Source of the DNA: Candidatus Omnitrophota bacterium
Lineage (GTDB): Bacteria > Omnitrophota > Gorgyraeia > JABMQH01
Length of the DNA stretch: 7,065 bases
Direction: 5' to 3'
Assembly: GCA_026387595.1 (NCBI GenBank)
Contig: JAPLLL010000032.1
Coordinates: 1 to 7,065 of the forward strand
In this document: positions 1 through 5,128 of the stretch, in pieces
Layout of the letters: each line of letters starts with the position of its first letter
Numbering within the stretch: position 1 is the stretch's first letter
Made by a program: the position numbers and the translations under genes
The notes under the pieces: generated by a model
Databases searched by the model: none
Told to the model about the DNA's origin: nothing
The model's input: the letters and a program-made list of their open reading frames with translations, nothing else

Positions 1-180
1 TAATGTACGAGCCCGATGACGACACTAATTATCGCGCCGTAATAATAATGTTTCATAAGGATCATTTGCCCTATACTCCTAACGGCAACTGGGGGATACT
101 TATACATATTCGGTCATGTCAAATCAGAACAAATCCGCTGCCCAGATATTATCCGTAAAGTTTGCTAAACGAGAGAAGTT
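1..180. other. Leading intergenic stretch, no gene seen
   Basis: I see no convincing coding region, RNA gene or consensus promoter here. Short AT-rich words such as TATACT and TATACAT occur around 72-107, but no -35 box sits at a proper distance. The 3' part carries the weak ribosome site (GAGAGAAG, about 171-178) of the next gene. Confidence 0.5.
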
Positions 181-633
181 ATGAACACAAAACAACTGAT
201 ATCCATCGTCGTAATAATCAGTACTCTAATACTATCCTTCCCCGCAATCTCTATTTGCGCCGATTATGAAATTTCCGGCATACCTGACCCACGTCAAAAG
301 GCTTCATTGTACTCCTATGACGATACGCCGGAGGTCTGGTTTTTCCCCGTGGACCAGGCGCGCTGGGACGGCAACAATATCAACAACTGGACATGGCTGC
401 AGCTGAATGACGAGCAAAGGGCCAAGTTCGTGTCCGAAGGCATAGCCGAGATAGAGAGGACACAGAACGTAAAGATCGCCGTAGATAACGAGAGGCGCAT
501 CCTAGTTTCCATTAGTGCCGCGGCTGGCAAGATGTATGACGACCTGCCCTATGCAAAGATCCCCATGCTCAGCATGCTCTCGGATGCCTTAAGCGACGCC
601 GGCTACCTGAAGCGCAAGACCACCCTGGAATAG
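181..633 (+). CDS. Small exported protein of unknown family
   Basis: This encodes a 150-residue protein that I do not recognise. Residues 1 to about 26 form a typical Sec signal peptide: a short basic start (MNTKQ), a long hydrophobic run of I, V and L, then an ICA|D-like signal peptidase I site. The Cys near the cleavage point does not sit in a good lipobox, so a soluble exported protein is more likely than a lipoprotein. The mature part is rich in W, D and N around residues 50-75 (WFF, ARWDG, NNWTW) and ends in a probable helical segment. Its only ribosome-site signal is a modest GAGAGAAG. It lies 31 bp upstream of a second small exported protein on the same strand and is probably co-transcribed with it. 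No catalytic motif is visible, so no function is assigned. Confidence 0.75.
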   Translation: MNTKQLISIVVIISTLILSFPAISICADYEISGIPDPRQKASLYSYDDTPEVWFFPVDQARWDGNNINNWTWLQLNDEQRAKFVSEGIAEIERTQNVKIAVDNERRILVSISAAAGKMYDDLPYAKIPMLSMLSDALSDAGYLKRKTTLE

Positions 634-650
634 GCTCCAAAGGAAACTCT

Positions 651-660
651 AAAGGAGGTG
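651..660 (+). promoter_or_regulatory. Strong Shine-Dalgarno of the zinc-ribbon gene
   Basis: AAAGGAGGTG lies 4 nt before the ATG at 665. It is a near-perfect match to the anti-SD sequence and much stronger than the site of the gene upstream, so the second protein is likely made in higher amounts. A weaker look-alike (CAAAGGAA) lies about 15 bp upstream. Confidence 0.85.
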
Positions 661-664
661 AATT

Positions 665-976
665 ATGGTAAAGATATTAAGTATTTGTGTAGTTGCATTA
701 TTCCTGGCTTCAGCGGTATATGCGGCTGTCGAGGCTCCCGCTAAAGCCGCAGCCCCAGCTAAAGCGGATACCGTCCAATACGTCGGCCTGAAATGCCCCG
801 TATGCGGTTATATCATGAAGGCGACGGCAGAGGACCTAAAGAACAATCCGGATTGGAAGATCAAGTGCCCGAAGTGCAAAAAAGTTTCCCTGGCAAGCGT
901 TATGGCGAAGAACTATGCGGCGCAGAAGACCAAGGCCGATCTTAAATCAGCGCCTGTAATGACTCCTTCCAGATAA
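665..976 (+). CDS. Exported zinc-ribbon protein
   Basis: This encodes a 103-residue protein. Residues 1-20 are a signal peptide (hydrophobic run, then VYA|AVEAP). An Ala/Pro/Lys-rich linker follows at about 21-36. A four-cysteine knuckle pair, CPVC at 44-47 and CPKC at 68-71, has the spacing and flanking residues (GLKCPVCGY, IKCPKCKK) of a small zinc ribbon or rubredoxin-like metal site. The C-terminal 30 residues are Lys/Ala-rich and probably disordered. Metal binding is inferred from the cysteines, and partner and substrate are unknown. The very strong ribosome site fixes the start. The gene stops 5 bp from the convergent ORF6N gene with no terminator between them, so the two transcripts must overlap. 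Confidence 0.82.
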   Translation: MVKILSICVVALFLASAVYAAVEAPAKAAAPAKADTVQYVGLKCPVCGYIMKATAEDLKNNPDWKIKCPKCKKVSLASVMAKNYAAQKTKADLKSAPVMTPSR

Positions 977-981
977 ATACC

Positions 982-1509
982 TTATTGCTTATCCGGCTTG
1001 TGAAAGCCTATCACCCGCCGCTCCTTCCGGGGCGGCGGTTCCATGAGCTGCCTTATTGCCTCAAATATAGCCTGTATCTCTGTGTCATGTTTTTCGATCT
1101 TGTGCTCCAACTCGCTTAGCTTATGAGCAAGTTCCTTGTGAGTAGACAGGATCTGCCGCAGCTTCACAAACGCGCGCATAATGGCTATATTTACCTGTAT
1201 TGCCCGCTTACTTCGTAATACACTTGAAAGCATTGCCACGCCCTGTTCTGTGAAAGCATAAGGCAGATACTTAATATTTTGTCCTTTCTTCAAGGTCACA
1301 AATTGTGACCTTGAATACTCTGCCTCTTCCCAACTTACCTGAAACATGAAATCTTCCGGAAACCTATCTATATTGCGCCTAACGGCTTGTAGCAGCGCTT
1401 TAACCTTGACCCCATAAAGCTTTGCTAAATGCGTACTCAACATCACCTTATGCCCCCTGATCATAAATATCTTCTGCTCAACAACCTCACTTGGTATTAA
1501 TGCCTTCAT
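982..1509 (-). CDS. ORF6N-domain DNA-binding protein
   Basis: This encodes 175 residues. The N-terminal about 90 residues match the ORF6N (Pfam PF10543) domain first seen in phage and poxvirus-like KilA-N/Bro proteins: IFMIRGHKVMLSTHLAKLYGV, then NIDRFPEDFMFQ, RSQFVTLKKG, YLPYAFTEQGVAMLSSVL and a run similar to IQVNIAIMRAFVKLR. Residues about 115-150 form a likely coiled coil (LSELEHKIEKHDTEIQAI), and the end reads RRVIGFHKP, as is usual in chromosomal members. The family is mobile-element-associated and thought to bind DNA; the cellular role is unsettled. The start at 1509 is supported by a GGGGAG ribosome site about 4 nt upstream. A perfect palindrome directly before the gene, and a second with the same core inside it, suggest autoregulation. 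It is convergent with the zinc-ribbon gene. Confidence 0.93.
   Translation of the reverse strand: MKALIPSEVVEQKIFMIRGHKVMLSTHLAKLYGVKVKALLQAVRRNIDRFPEDFMFQVSWEEAEYSRSQFVTLKKGQNIKYLPYAFTEQGVAMLSSVLRSKRAIQVNIAIMRAFVKLRQILSTHKELAHKLSELEHKIEKHDTEIQAIFEAIRQLMEPPPRKERRVIGFHKPDKQ
1015..1038 (-). other. GC-rich hairpin at the 3' end of the ORF6N gene
   Basis: CCGCCGCTCC at 1015-1024 pairs with GGGGCGGCGG at 1029-1038 around a 4-nt loop: ten pairs, one of them G-T. It lies in the C-terminal PPPRKERR coding region, about 30 bp past the convergent gene junction. It has no T-run on either strand, so it is not a canonical terminator. It could slow either of the overlapping transcripts. Confidence 0.35.
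1291..1313. promoter_or_regulatory. Intragenic palindrome in the ORF6N gene
   Basis: This is a perfect inverted repeat with 11-bp arms (1291-1301 and 1303-1313) and one central base. Its core TCACAAATTGTGA (1296-1308) is identical to that of the palindrome before the gene, centred 235 bp away. On the minus strand it encodes the conserved motif RSQFVTL. It could be a second operator allowing a loop or roadblock, or the symmetry may partly follow from the conserved codons. Confidence 0.55.
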
Positions 1510-1525
1510 AACTCCCCCTTTCCGG

Positions 1526-1548
1526 ACCTATCACAAATTGTGATAGGT
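1526..1548. promoter_or_regulatory. Perfect palindromic operator before the ORF6N gene
   Basis: ACCTATCACAA (1526-1536) and TTGTGATAGGT (1538-1548) are exact reverse complements around one base. The site lies 16 bp upstream of the ATG and just downstream of a possible -10 (TATAGT on the minus strand, 1560-1555), so a bound dimer would block initiation. The 13-bp core recurs inside the gene. Autoregulation by the ORF6N protein is an inference. Confidence 0.7.
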
Positions 1549-1554
1549 TCCCCT

Positions 1555-1560
1555 ACTATA
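1555..1560 (-). promoter_or_regulatory. Possible -10 element of the ORF6N gene
   Basis: The minus strand reads TATAGT here, placing a start site inside or at the edge of the palindromic operator. No good -35 is visible 16-18 bp upstream, so this is tentative. Confidence 0.3.
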
Positions 1561-1611
1561 TAGACGCAAGGAGGGGCGGTTTTGTTTTAATTATTTTTAA
1601 ATATTTATAAA

Positions 1612-1794
1612 CCGGTAAAAAGTCCCGCTCGCTCAGGAGAAAATTCTTCACGCCTTTTCTTTCGCATTTTGTCGGGGGCGGTGAACTCGCCGACACGTAA
1701 AGTGTCGGCTCGGACATCCACCGCCCTTTTATAAACCGCCAAAATGCTCATAAAAGGCTAAATTTTCTATTCGCTCGCTGGGACTTTTTCCCGG
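1612..1794. repeat. Giant nested inverted repeat 1
   Basis: About 183 bp fold into one long interrupted stem. From the outside in, paired blocks are 1612-1626 with 1780-1794 (14 of 15), 1639-1645 with 1761-1767, 1652-1658 with 1752-1758, 1664-1671 with 1740-1747, 1676-1683 with 1719-1726, and a tip hairpin 1689-1696 with 1702-1709 around GTAAA. All inner blocks are exact. CGCTCGCT occurs in the same orientation in both arms (1626-1633, 1772-1779), breaking the stem with an 8-nt internal loop. No ORF is present. This is the architecture of a MITE-like or other palindromic element, or of a large structured RNA; neither is proven. Confidence 0.75.
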
Positions 1795-2002
1795 CGTATA
1801 TGCTTCGGCGTTTTGTGAGCGGCGAATCAATTTTTTCGCCTTATATATCGGCCGCTACCTGGTGCGCAAGGAATTACGGCGAAGTTCGTGCAGGAACTGA
1901 CCGGAGAAGACCGCAATTATGAGAATTCCTGCTAAGAACGAGCCGTAAACCGAAACGCACGGCGGAAAAATTCTGAGCCGCGAGCAAAACCCGAAGCAAC
2001 GC
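1794..2002. repeat. Giant nested inverted repeat 2
   Basis: A second long interrupted stem starts where the first ends. Paired blocks are 1801-1808 with 1991-1998, 1810-1815 with 1985-1990, 1819-1823 with 1977-1981, 1829-1840 with 1961-1972 (12 pairs, one G-T), 1862-1866 with 1956-1960, 1874-1880 with 1942-1948, 1884-1887 with 1936-1939 and 1890-1894 with 1928-1932. An outer GCG/CGC pair (1794-1796, 2000-2002) may extend it. Loop positions 1895-1927 are unpaired, and no ORF of note is present. The consistent nesting over about 200 bp is far beyond chance. The element separates the ORF6N promoter region from yajQ. Confidence 0.72.
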
Positions 2003-2021
2003 AATCAGATTGATTTTCCGC
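1962..2021. other. Alternative stem competing with inverted repeat 2
   Basis: GCGGAAAA at 1962-1969 can pair with TTTTCCGC at 2014-2021, just upstream of the yajQ -10. The same bases also pair with 1831-1840 in the large inverted repeat, so the two structures exclude each other. A switch would require transcription entering from upstream. Described only as a pairing possibility. Confidence 0.3.
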
Positions 2022-2037
2022 TGTTAAAGTAGTACCA

Positions 2038-2043
2038 TATAAT
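2038..2043 (+). promoter_or_regulatory. -10 element of yajQ
   Basis: A perfect TATAAT lies 27 nt before the yajQ ATG. The -35 is poor (TTTTCC or TTTCCG at 17-18 bp spacing). A GGAGG ribosome site at 2061-2065 precedes the ATG by 4 nt. Confidence 0.55.
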
Positions 2044-2069
2044 CATAATATATAAGCACTGGAGGATAA

Positions 2070-2570
2070 ATGGCCGCATCAAATTTTTCTTTCGATATTG
2101 TCTCCGAAGTAGACCTGCAGGAAATGGACAACGCGGTAAACCAGGCCAAAAAAGAGCTTGCCCAGCGTTTCGATTTCAAGCACAGCAAGGCCTCGATCGA
2201 GTATAACCGGGACGAGAAGAAGCTCATCCTGATCGCGGACGACGATTTTAAGCTGCGCAGCCTTACCGATATCCTGGTCACGCGCATGTCCAAAAGGGGC
2301 ATCTCGCAAAAATCCCTTAAATTCAAGGACGCCGAGAATGCCTTTGAGGGTTACCTGCGCCAGGAAGTGGAGATATATACGGGTATCGACAAGGACAAGG
2401 CAAGGGAGCTGGTCGCTATTATAAAAGGCCTCGGGCTCAAGGTGCAGTCGCAGATCGCGGGGGAAAAGGTGAAGGTGAGTTCCGCGAAGAAAGACGAACT
2501 CCAAACCGTCATCGCTCATCTGAGAGCGCTCGATTTCTCGATACCGCTCAATTTTGTCAATTATAGGTAG
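2070..2570 (+). CDS. yajQ: YajQ family nucleotide-binding protein
   Basis: This encodes 166 residues, close to the 163 of Escherichia coli YajQ, and belongs to the UPF0234/DUF520 family. The signature SFDIVSEVDLQE near the N-terminus, QRFDFKHSKASIEYN, the central KRGI segment and the KVQSQIAGEKVKVSSAKKDE region all fit the family, which folds as two ferredoxin-like halves and binds nucleotides or RNA. A Xanthomonas member has been reported to bind cyclic di-GMP; whether this one does cannot be told. GGAGG 4 nt before the ATG fixes the start. The last 20 codons are repeated, in part, three times further downstream, so the 3' end appears to be an insertion site and the present end may have arrived with the nearest element. 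Its stop codon overlaps an 11-bp tandem duplication. Confidence 0.97.
   Translation: MAASNFSFDIVSEVDLQEMDNAVNQAKKELAQRFDFKHSKASIEYNRDEKKLILIADDDFKLRSLTDILVTRMSKRGISQKSLKFKDAENAFEGYLRQEVEIYTGIDKDKARELVAIIKGLGLKVQSQIAGEKVKVSSAKKDELQTVIAHLRALDFSIPLNFVNYR
2508..2570 (+). repeat. yajQ 3' end, tail copy R1 (in the intact gene)
   Basis: This is the genuine end of yajQ, from codon GTC to stop TAG, encoding VIAHLRALDF followed by SIPLNFVNYR. It is the reference for tails R2-R4. It differs from all three in having AAT (Asn) where they have AGT (Ser), and TAG where they have TAA. Confidence 0.9.
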
Positions 2571-2589
2571 GCGGATGATAGGCGGATGA
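2568..2589 (+). repeat. 11-bp tandem duplication on the yajQ stop codon
   Basis: TAGGCGGATGA occurs twice with no gap (2568-2578, 2579-2589); the first copy begins with the yajQ stop codon. It marks the left edge of the inserted region and could be a junction scar or a simple slippage event. Confidence 0.7.
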
Positions 2590-2610
2590 TCCGGGAGAAA
2601 AAGTCATTAA

Positions 2611-2704
2611 TACAACTTATGAGTTGTAAAAGGCTTGACAATACAACTTTTATATTGTATACTTTAATACAGAGAGTTGTATAGATTAATACAATTAATT
2701 GTAT
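2611..2704. promoter_or_regulatory. Operator array of cassette 1
   Basis: Seven half-sites resembling ATACAAYT, or its complement, crowd into 94 bp. TACAACT and AGTTGTA (2611-2617, 2622-2628) form an exact inverted repeat before the -35. ATACAA and TTGTAT (2641-2646, 2655-2660) lie in the promoter spacer. A single AGTTGTAT sits at 2676-2683. A perfect 16-bp palindrome at 2689-2704 overlaps the start codon of the first gene. Tight repression by a dimeric protein, probably one of the two cassette products, is inferred. Confidence 0.75.
2635..2663 (+). promoter_or_regulatory. Consensus sigma-70 promoter of cassette 1
   Basis: TTGACA (2635-2640), a 17-bp spacer, and TATACT (2658-2663). Transcription would start near 2670, about 33 nt before the first ATG. 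Operator half-sites overlap it on both sides. Confidence 0.88.
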
Positions 2705-3293
2705 GGAATATCGTATAGATAGAAAAAGCCTTTTGGATACGCTCAGCGGGTGGGATGCCTTTCTTAAGCGAAAGGTCTGCCTGATCGCCTGCGGCGGTAC
2801 GGCGCTTACGCTTCTGGGCGTAAAGGATTCGACCAAAGATATCGACCTTCTTGTCCCGCAGCCGGGTGAATACGAATACCTGGTAGGGATTTTAAAAGAT
2901 ATAGGCTATCGGCAGGCAACCGGCTCCGGCTGGATGCGCGGCGAAGGTTTTGTATTTGATCTTTTTAAAGGCAATATGGTGCATACGACGGAACTTATAG
3001 AATCGCCGCTTGAAAAAGGGAACAATACGCCGGTAAAGGAACTGAACCATATTTATCTGGGCGTCCTTAATTATTATGACCTGCTTATCAGCAAGCTATT
3101 CAGGTCGTCTTCAGTCGACATTGAGGACTGTTTAGGCCTGGTAAGAGCAAAAAGGACGGATATAGATATTCAAAAACTGAAAGGACGGTTTTCAAGAACC
3201 GCTTCTTTCGATGTTTTGGGGCAACAGGCGCTTAAGAATCTTGAGTTTTTCATAAAGAGGCTTAATAAAGAAGGGCTATATCATGGTCTCTAA
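2703..3293 (+). CDS. AbiEii/DUF6036-like nucleotidyltransferase
   Basis: This encodes 196 residues with the minimal nucleotidyltransferase signature. GGTAL at 31-35 is followed by DIDLL (D46, D48), and a third acidic residue occurs in FVFDLF (D86); these are the three metal-binding carboxylates of the Pol-beta-like fold. Downstream, YYDLLISKLFRSSSVDIEDC (124-143) matches the helical part of AbiEii-type and DUF6036 proteins. AbiEii proteins are toxins of type IV toxin-antitoxin phage-abortive systems that transfer nucleotides to RNA acceptors; whether this protein is toxic is inferred from family and context. The ATG has no Shine-Dalgarno and lies within a perfect palindrome, so repression and translation may be coupled. 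Its last 11 bases overlap the next gene. In classical AbiE pairs the antitoxin comes first; here the enzyme does. Confidence 0.85.
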   Translation: MEYRIDRKSLLDTLSGWDAFLKRKVCLIACGGTALTLLGVKDSTKDIDLLVPQPGEYEYLVGILKDIGYRQATGSGWMRGEGFVFDLFKGNMVHTTELIESPLEKGNNTPVKELNHIYLGVLNYYDLLISKLFRSSSVDIEDCLGLVRAKRTDIDIQKLKGRFSRTASFDVLGQQALKNLEFFIKRLNKEGLYHGL

Positions 3294-3954
3294 AGATTTG
3301 GCAAGAAAATTAAATCTGTTGGGGTTCCCGCTTTTTGAGGCAAAAAGCGATGAAGACCTTAACAAAACACTTGCGGAGGTAGTGGAGAGCCGCGATCCTC
3401 GTTTACTGGAAGCCTTTCCGGTATTATTGGCAAACGGCCTTAAAAACGGGACATTTGAATACAAAACAGCTGCTGCATATCTAAAAAACCGGACCGACAG
3501 GGATGACTTTTCAAGCCTCCTTGTCATGTCTGCCGCGCTTTATAAGGTAATGGGCCTGAAATTTTCCTGGGCGGAGGAATTTTACAAATCGCTGCCTCCC
3601 GGTAAAAACAGGGAATATAACAGCCTGCTGTCGCGCCTGAAAGCGGGCGGCAATTTCAAAGTGGGCCGTTATACAATGTCCGGGGAGCGGTTAAAGTCCG
3701 CCTTTGCCAATTATTTTAACCCGCCGCAGTCCGGGCTTGACGGCCTGCTCGCCCTCAAGACGGAATACGGCCTTGAATACGCGTTATCGCAGGTCTTTTC
3801 TCCGAAGCAGAAGGAGTTATTTTTGAAAAAACTTAAAGGCGAAAAACTGAGCAAGACCGAAAAAGAGTATTTTTCAAGGACCGTAAAAAAGAAGGTATCA
3901 GCTTTGGCAAACGCAGAACTGCACAGCCTGGCGCAAAAGGCAATGTTGCTTTGA
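3283..3954 (+). CDS. Partner protein of the nucleotidyltransferase, HTH-like C-terminus
   Basis: This encodes 223 residues, with its start overlapping the upstream stop (ATGGTCTCTAA) after an AGAAGGG ribosome site, so the two products are translationally coupled. Residues 1-100 look all-helical, with an LLEAFPVLLANGL segment. The middle (120-145) has GGNFKVGRYTMSGERLKSAFANYF. The C-terminal 170-215 (VFSPKQKELFLKKLKGEKLS, then KTEKEYFSRTVKKK, then ALAN) is very basic and reads like a helix-turn-helix of the sigma-region-4 kind. I do not know a named family for the whole protein. From the pairing I infer an antitoxin or regulator, possibly the protein that binds the cassette's operator array. 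The TGA stop is 3 bp before a displaced yajQ tail, so the gene runs to the very end of its cassette. Confidence 0.78.
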   Translation: MVSKDLARKLNLLGFPLFEAKSDEDLNKTLAEVVESRDPRLLEAFPVLLANGLKNGTFEYKTAAAYLKNRTDRDDFSSLLVMSAALYKVMGLKFSWAEEFYKSLPPGKNREYNSLLSRLKAGGNFKVGRYTMSGERLKSAFANYFNPPQSGLDGLLALKTEYGLEYALSQVFSPKQKELFLKKLKGEKLSKTEKEYFSRTVKKKVSALANAELHSLAQKAMLL

Positions 3955-3957
3955 AAA

Positions 3958-4008
3958 CTTCGCGCCCTCGATTTCCCGATACCGCTTAGTTTTGTCAATT
4001 ATCGGTAA
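3958..4008 (+). repeat. Displaced yajQ 3' end, tail copy R2
   Basis: Read in frame, this encodes LRALDFPIPLSFVNYR and a TAA stop, matching 14 of the last 16 residues of YajQ and 42 of 51 bases. Most differences are synonymous (CGC/AGA, GCC/GCG, CTT/CTC), so it looks like the end of a real yajQ from a related genome and not a recent copy of R1. It starts 3 bp after the cassette 1 stop codon. Confidence 0.9.
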
Positions 4009-4032
4009 GCGAAAAAAGGAAAGCCGAGTTTA

Positions 4033-4080
4033 CAACTAGTTGACAACTTTTAATTTTTAGTATATACTATAGTTGTCAAC
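4033..4080. promoter_or_regulatory. Operators around the cassette 2 promoter
   Basis: GTTGACAACT (4039-4048) and AGTTGTCAAC (4071-4080) are exact reverse complements flanking the promoter core. CAACTAGTTG (4033-4042) is a perfect 10-bp palindrome overlapping the -35. The half-site CAACT/AGTTG is thus present four times, and it is the same half-site found in cassette 1. Autoregulation by the HTH of the encoded protein is a natural inference. Confidence 0.75.
4040..4068 (+). promoter_or_regulatory. Consensus sigma-70 promoter of cassette 2
   Basis: TTGACA (4040-4045), a 17-bp spacer, and TATACT (4063-4068), the same boxes and spacing as in cassette 1. The -35 lies within an operator palindrome. 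Confidence 0.9.
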
Positions 4081-4096
4081 AAGAAGGAGTAGGGTC

Positions 4097-5128
4097 ATGG
4101 ATGTACGGGCTTTAATTCTGCGTATGCTCGTGGGTAAGAATAAAGAGCTGAAAGTTTCAGATGTTATAAAAGCCACAGGATTCTCAAGGGCGTACATAAA
4201 CAGGTTTCTGCAGACATTGCGTAATGAAAACAAGATAATACTTATCGGCAAAGCAAACAAGGCCAGATACGTACTTGCGGCGTCTCATACAAGGGAACGT
4301 GCTATAAAATCCATAACCTCATTTCACCGTATTCTAAGCAATAAAAACCTTTCGGAAGATATCGTGTTGGGCGAGATCAAAAAAAACACCGGTATTTTTT
4401 TGGCTATTTCCGGCAACGTTTCTCATGTTATAGACTATGCCTTTACGGAAATGCTTAACAACGCCATAGAACATTCCAGGTCTAAAACCTGCGAGGTTAT
4501 TATGGTAAGAGAGCGGGATGAAGTGTATTTTCACGTTATAGACAAAGGGATAGGTATATTTAACAATATAAGGCAAAAAAAACATCTTAATACCGATATG
4601 GAAGCGATCCAGGATCTGCTTAAAGGTAAGCTGTCAACGGATCCTAAGGCTCATACGGGAGAAGGTATTTTCTTCACATCAAGAGTGGCTGACATGCTTA
4701 TTATCCAAAGCGGCCGTAAAAAATTGATCTTCAATAATCTTTTAAATGATGTTTTTATTAAAGATGTTAAAAATTATACAGGTACTAAGGTGGATTTTAA
4801 GATCAGGCTTGATTCGCATATCAATATAAGCAATGTCTTTAAGCAATACACGGGGGATTCTTTTGAATTTAGCAAGACAAAGGTAGTTGTAAAGTTGTAT
4901 AGAATGGGGAATGAGTATATATCCAGATCCCAGGCCAGAAGGATCCTGAGCAGCCTTGAAAAATTTAAAGTTATTATTTTGGATTTTAAAGATGTTGATA
5001 CTGTGGGGCAGGGCTTCGTGGATGAGGTCTTTCGCGTTTGGAAAGACCGATATCCTGCCATTGAGATCATCCCGCACAATTCAAACGAAAACATAAATTT
5101 CATGATTAACCGTGCAAAGGCAGGATGA
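4097..5128 (+). CDS. HTH - GHKL ATPase - STAS-like (DUF4325) fusion regulator
   Basis: I choose ATG 4097 over the upstream TTG at 4073 because AAGGAG (4084-4089) precedes it by 7 nt, while the TTG lies in an operator arm close to the likely transcription start; the product is 343 residues. Residues 1-60 form a winged helix-turn-helix (VSDVIKATGFSRAYINRFLQ, then KARYVLA). Residues about 80-235 are a GHKL/HATPase_c fold: N-box EMLNNAIEH (118-126), G1 box DKGIGIF (149-155), G2 box HTGEGIFF (186-193). Residues about 256-335 are a STAS-like domain of the DUF4325 type (RSQARRILSSLEKFKVIILD, then FKDVDTVGQGFVDEV). No histidine-kinase phosphoacceptor domain is present. The kinase-like plus STAS pairing recalls SpoIIAB/SpoIIAA partner switching fused to a DNA-binding head, so an ATP-dependent transcription switch is plausible but unproven. 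Its TGA overlaps the next yajQ tail. Confidence 0.9.
   Translation: MDVRALILRMLVGKNKELKVSDVIKATGFSRAYINRFLQTLRNENKIILIGKANKARYVLAASHTRERAIKSITSFHRILSNKNLSEDIVLGEIKKNTGIFLAISGNVSHVIDYAFTEMLNNAIEHSRSKTCEVIMVRERDEVYFHVIDKGIGIFNNIRQKKHLNTDMEAIQDLLKGKLSTDPKAHTGEGIFFTSRVADMLIIQSGRKKLIFNNLLNDVFIKDVKNYTGTKVDFKIRLDSHINISNVFKQYTGDSFEFSKTKVVVKLYRMGNEYISRSQARRILSSLEKFKVIILDFKDVDTVGQGFVDEVFRVWKDRYPAIEIIPHNSNENINFMINRAKAG

Noticed and set aside
1015..1038. Bidirectional terminator between the convergent genes
   Set aside because: The hairpin lies inside coding sequence and lacks a T-run on either strand.
1868..1936. Short open frame reading ITAKFVQELTGEDRNYE, as a gene remnant
   Set aside because: The stretch is explained by paired arms and loop of inverted repeat 2. 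It lacks a start signal and resembles no family I can name.
1612..2002. Integron attC sites
   Set aside because: The inverted repeats are longer than attC sites, the expected GTTRRRY/RYYYAAC core pair is absent, and no integrase or cassette ORF adjoins them.
2079..2519. Long open frame on the minus strand inside yajQ
   Set aside because: It is a shadow of the yajQ codon pattern, with no ribosome site and no recognisable protein.
4073..4096. Upstream TTG start extending the cassette 2 regulator by 8 residues
   Set aside because: The TTG lies in the distal operator arm, close to the expected transcription start and without a ribosome site, while ATG 4097 has AAGGAG at 7 nt.
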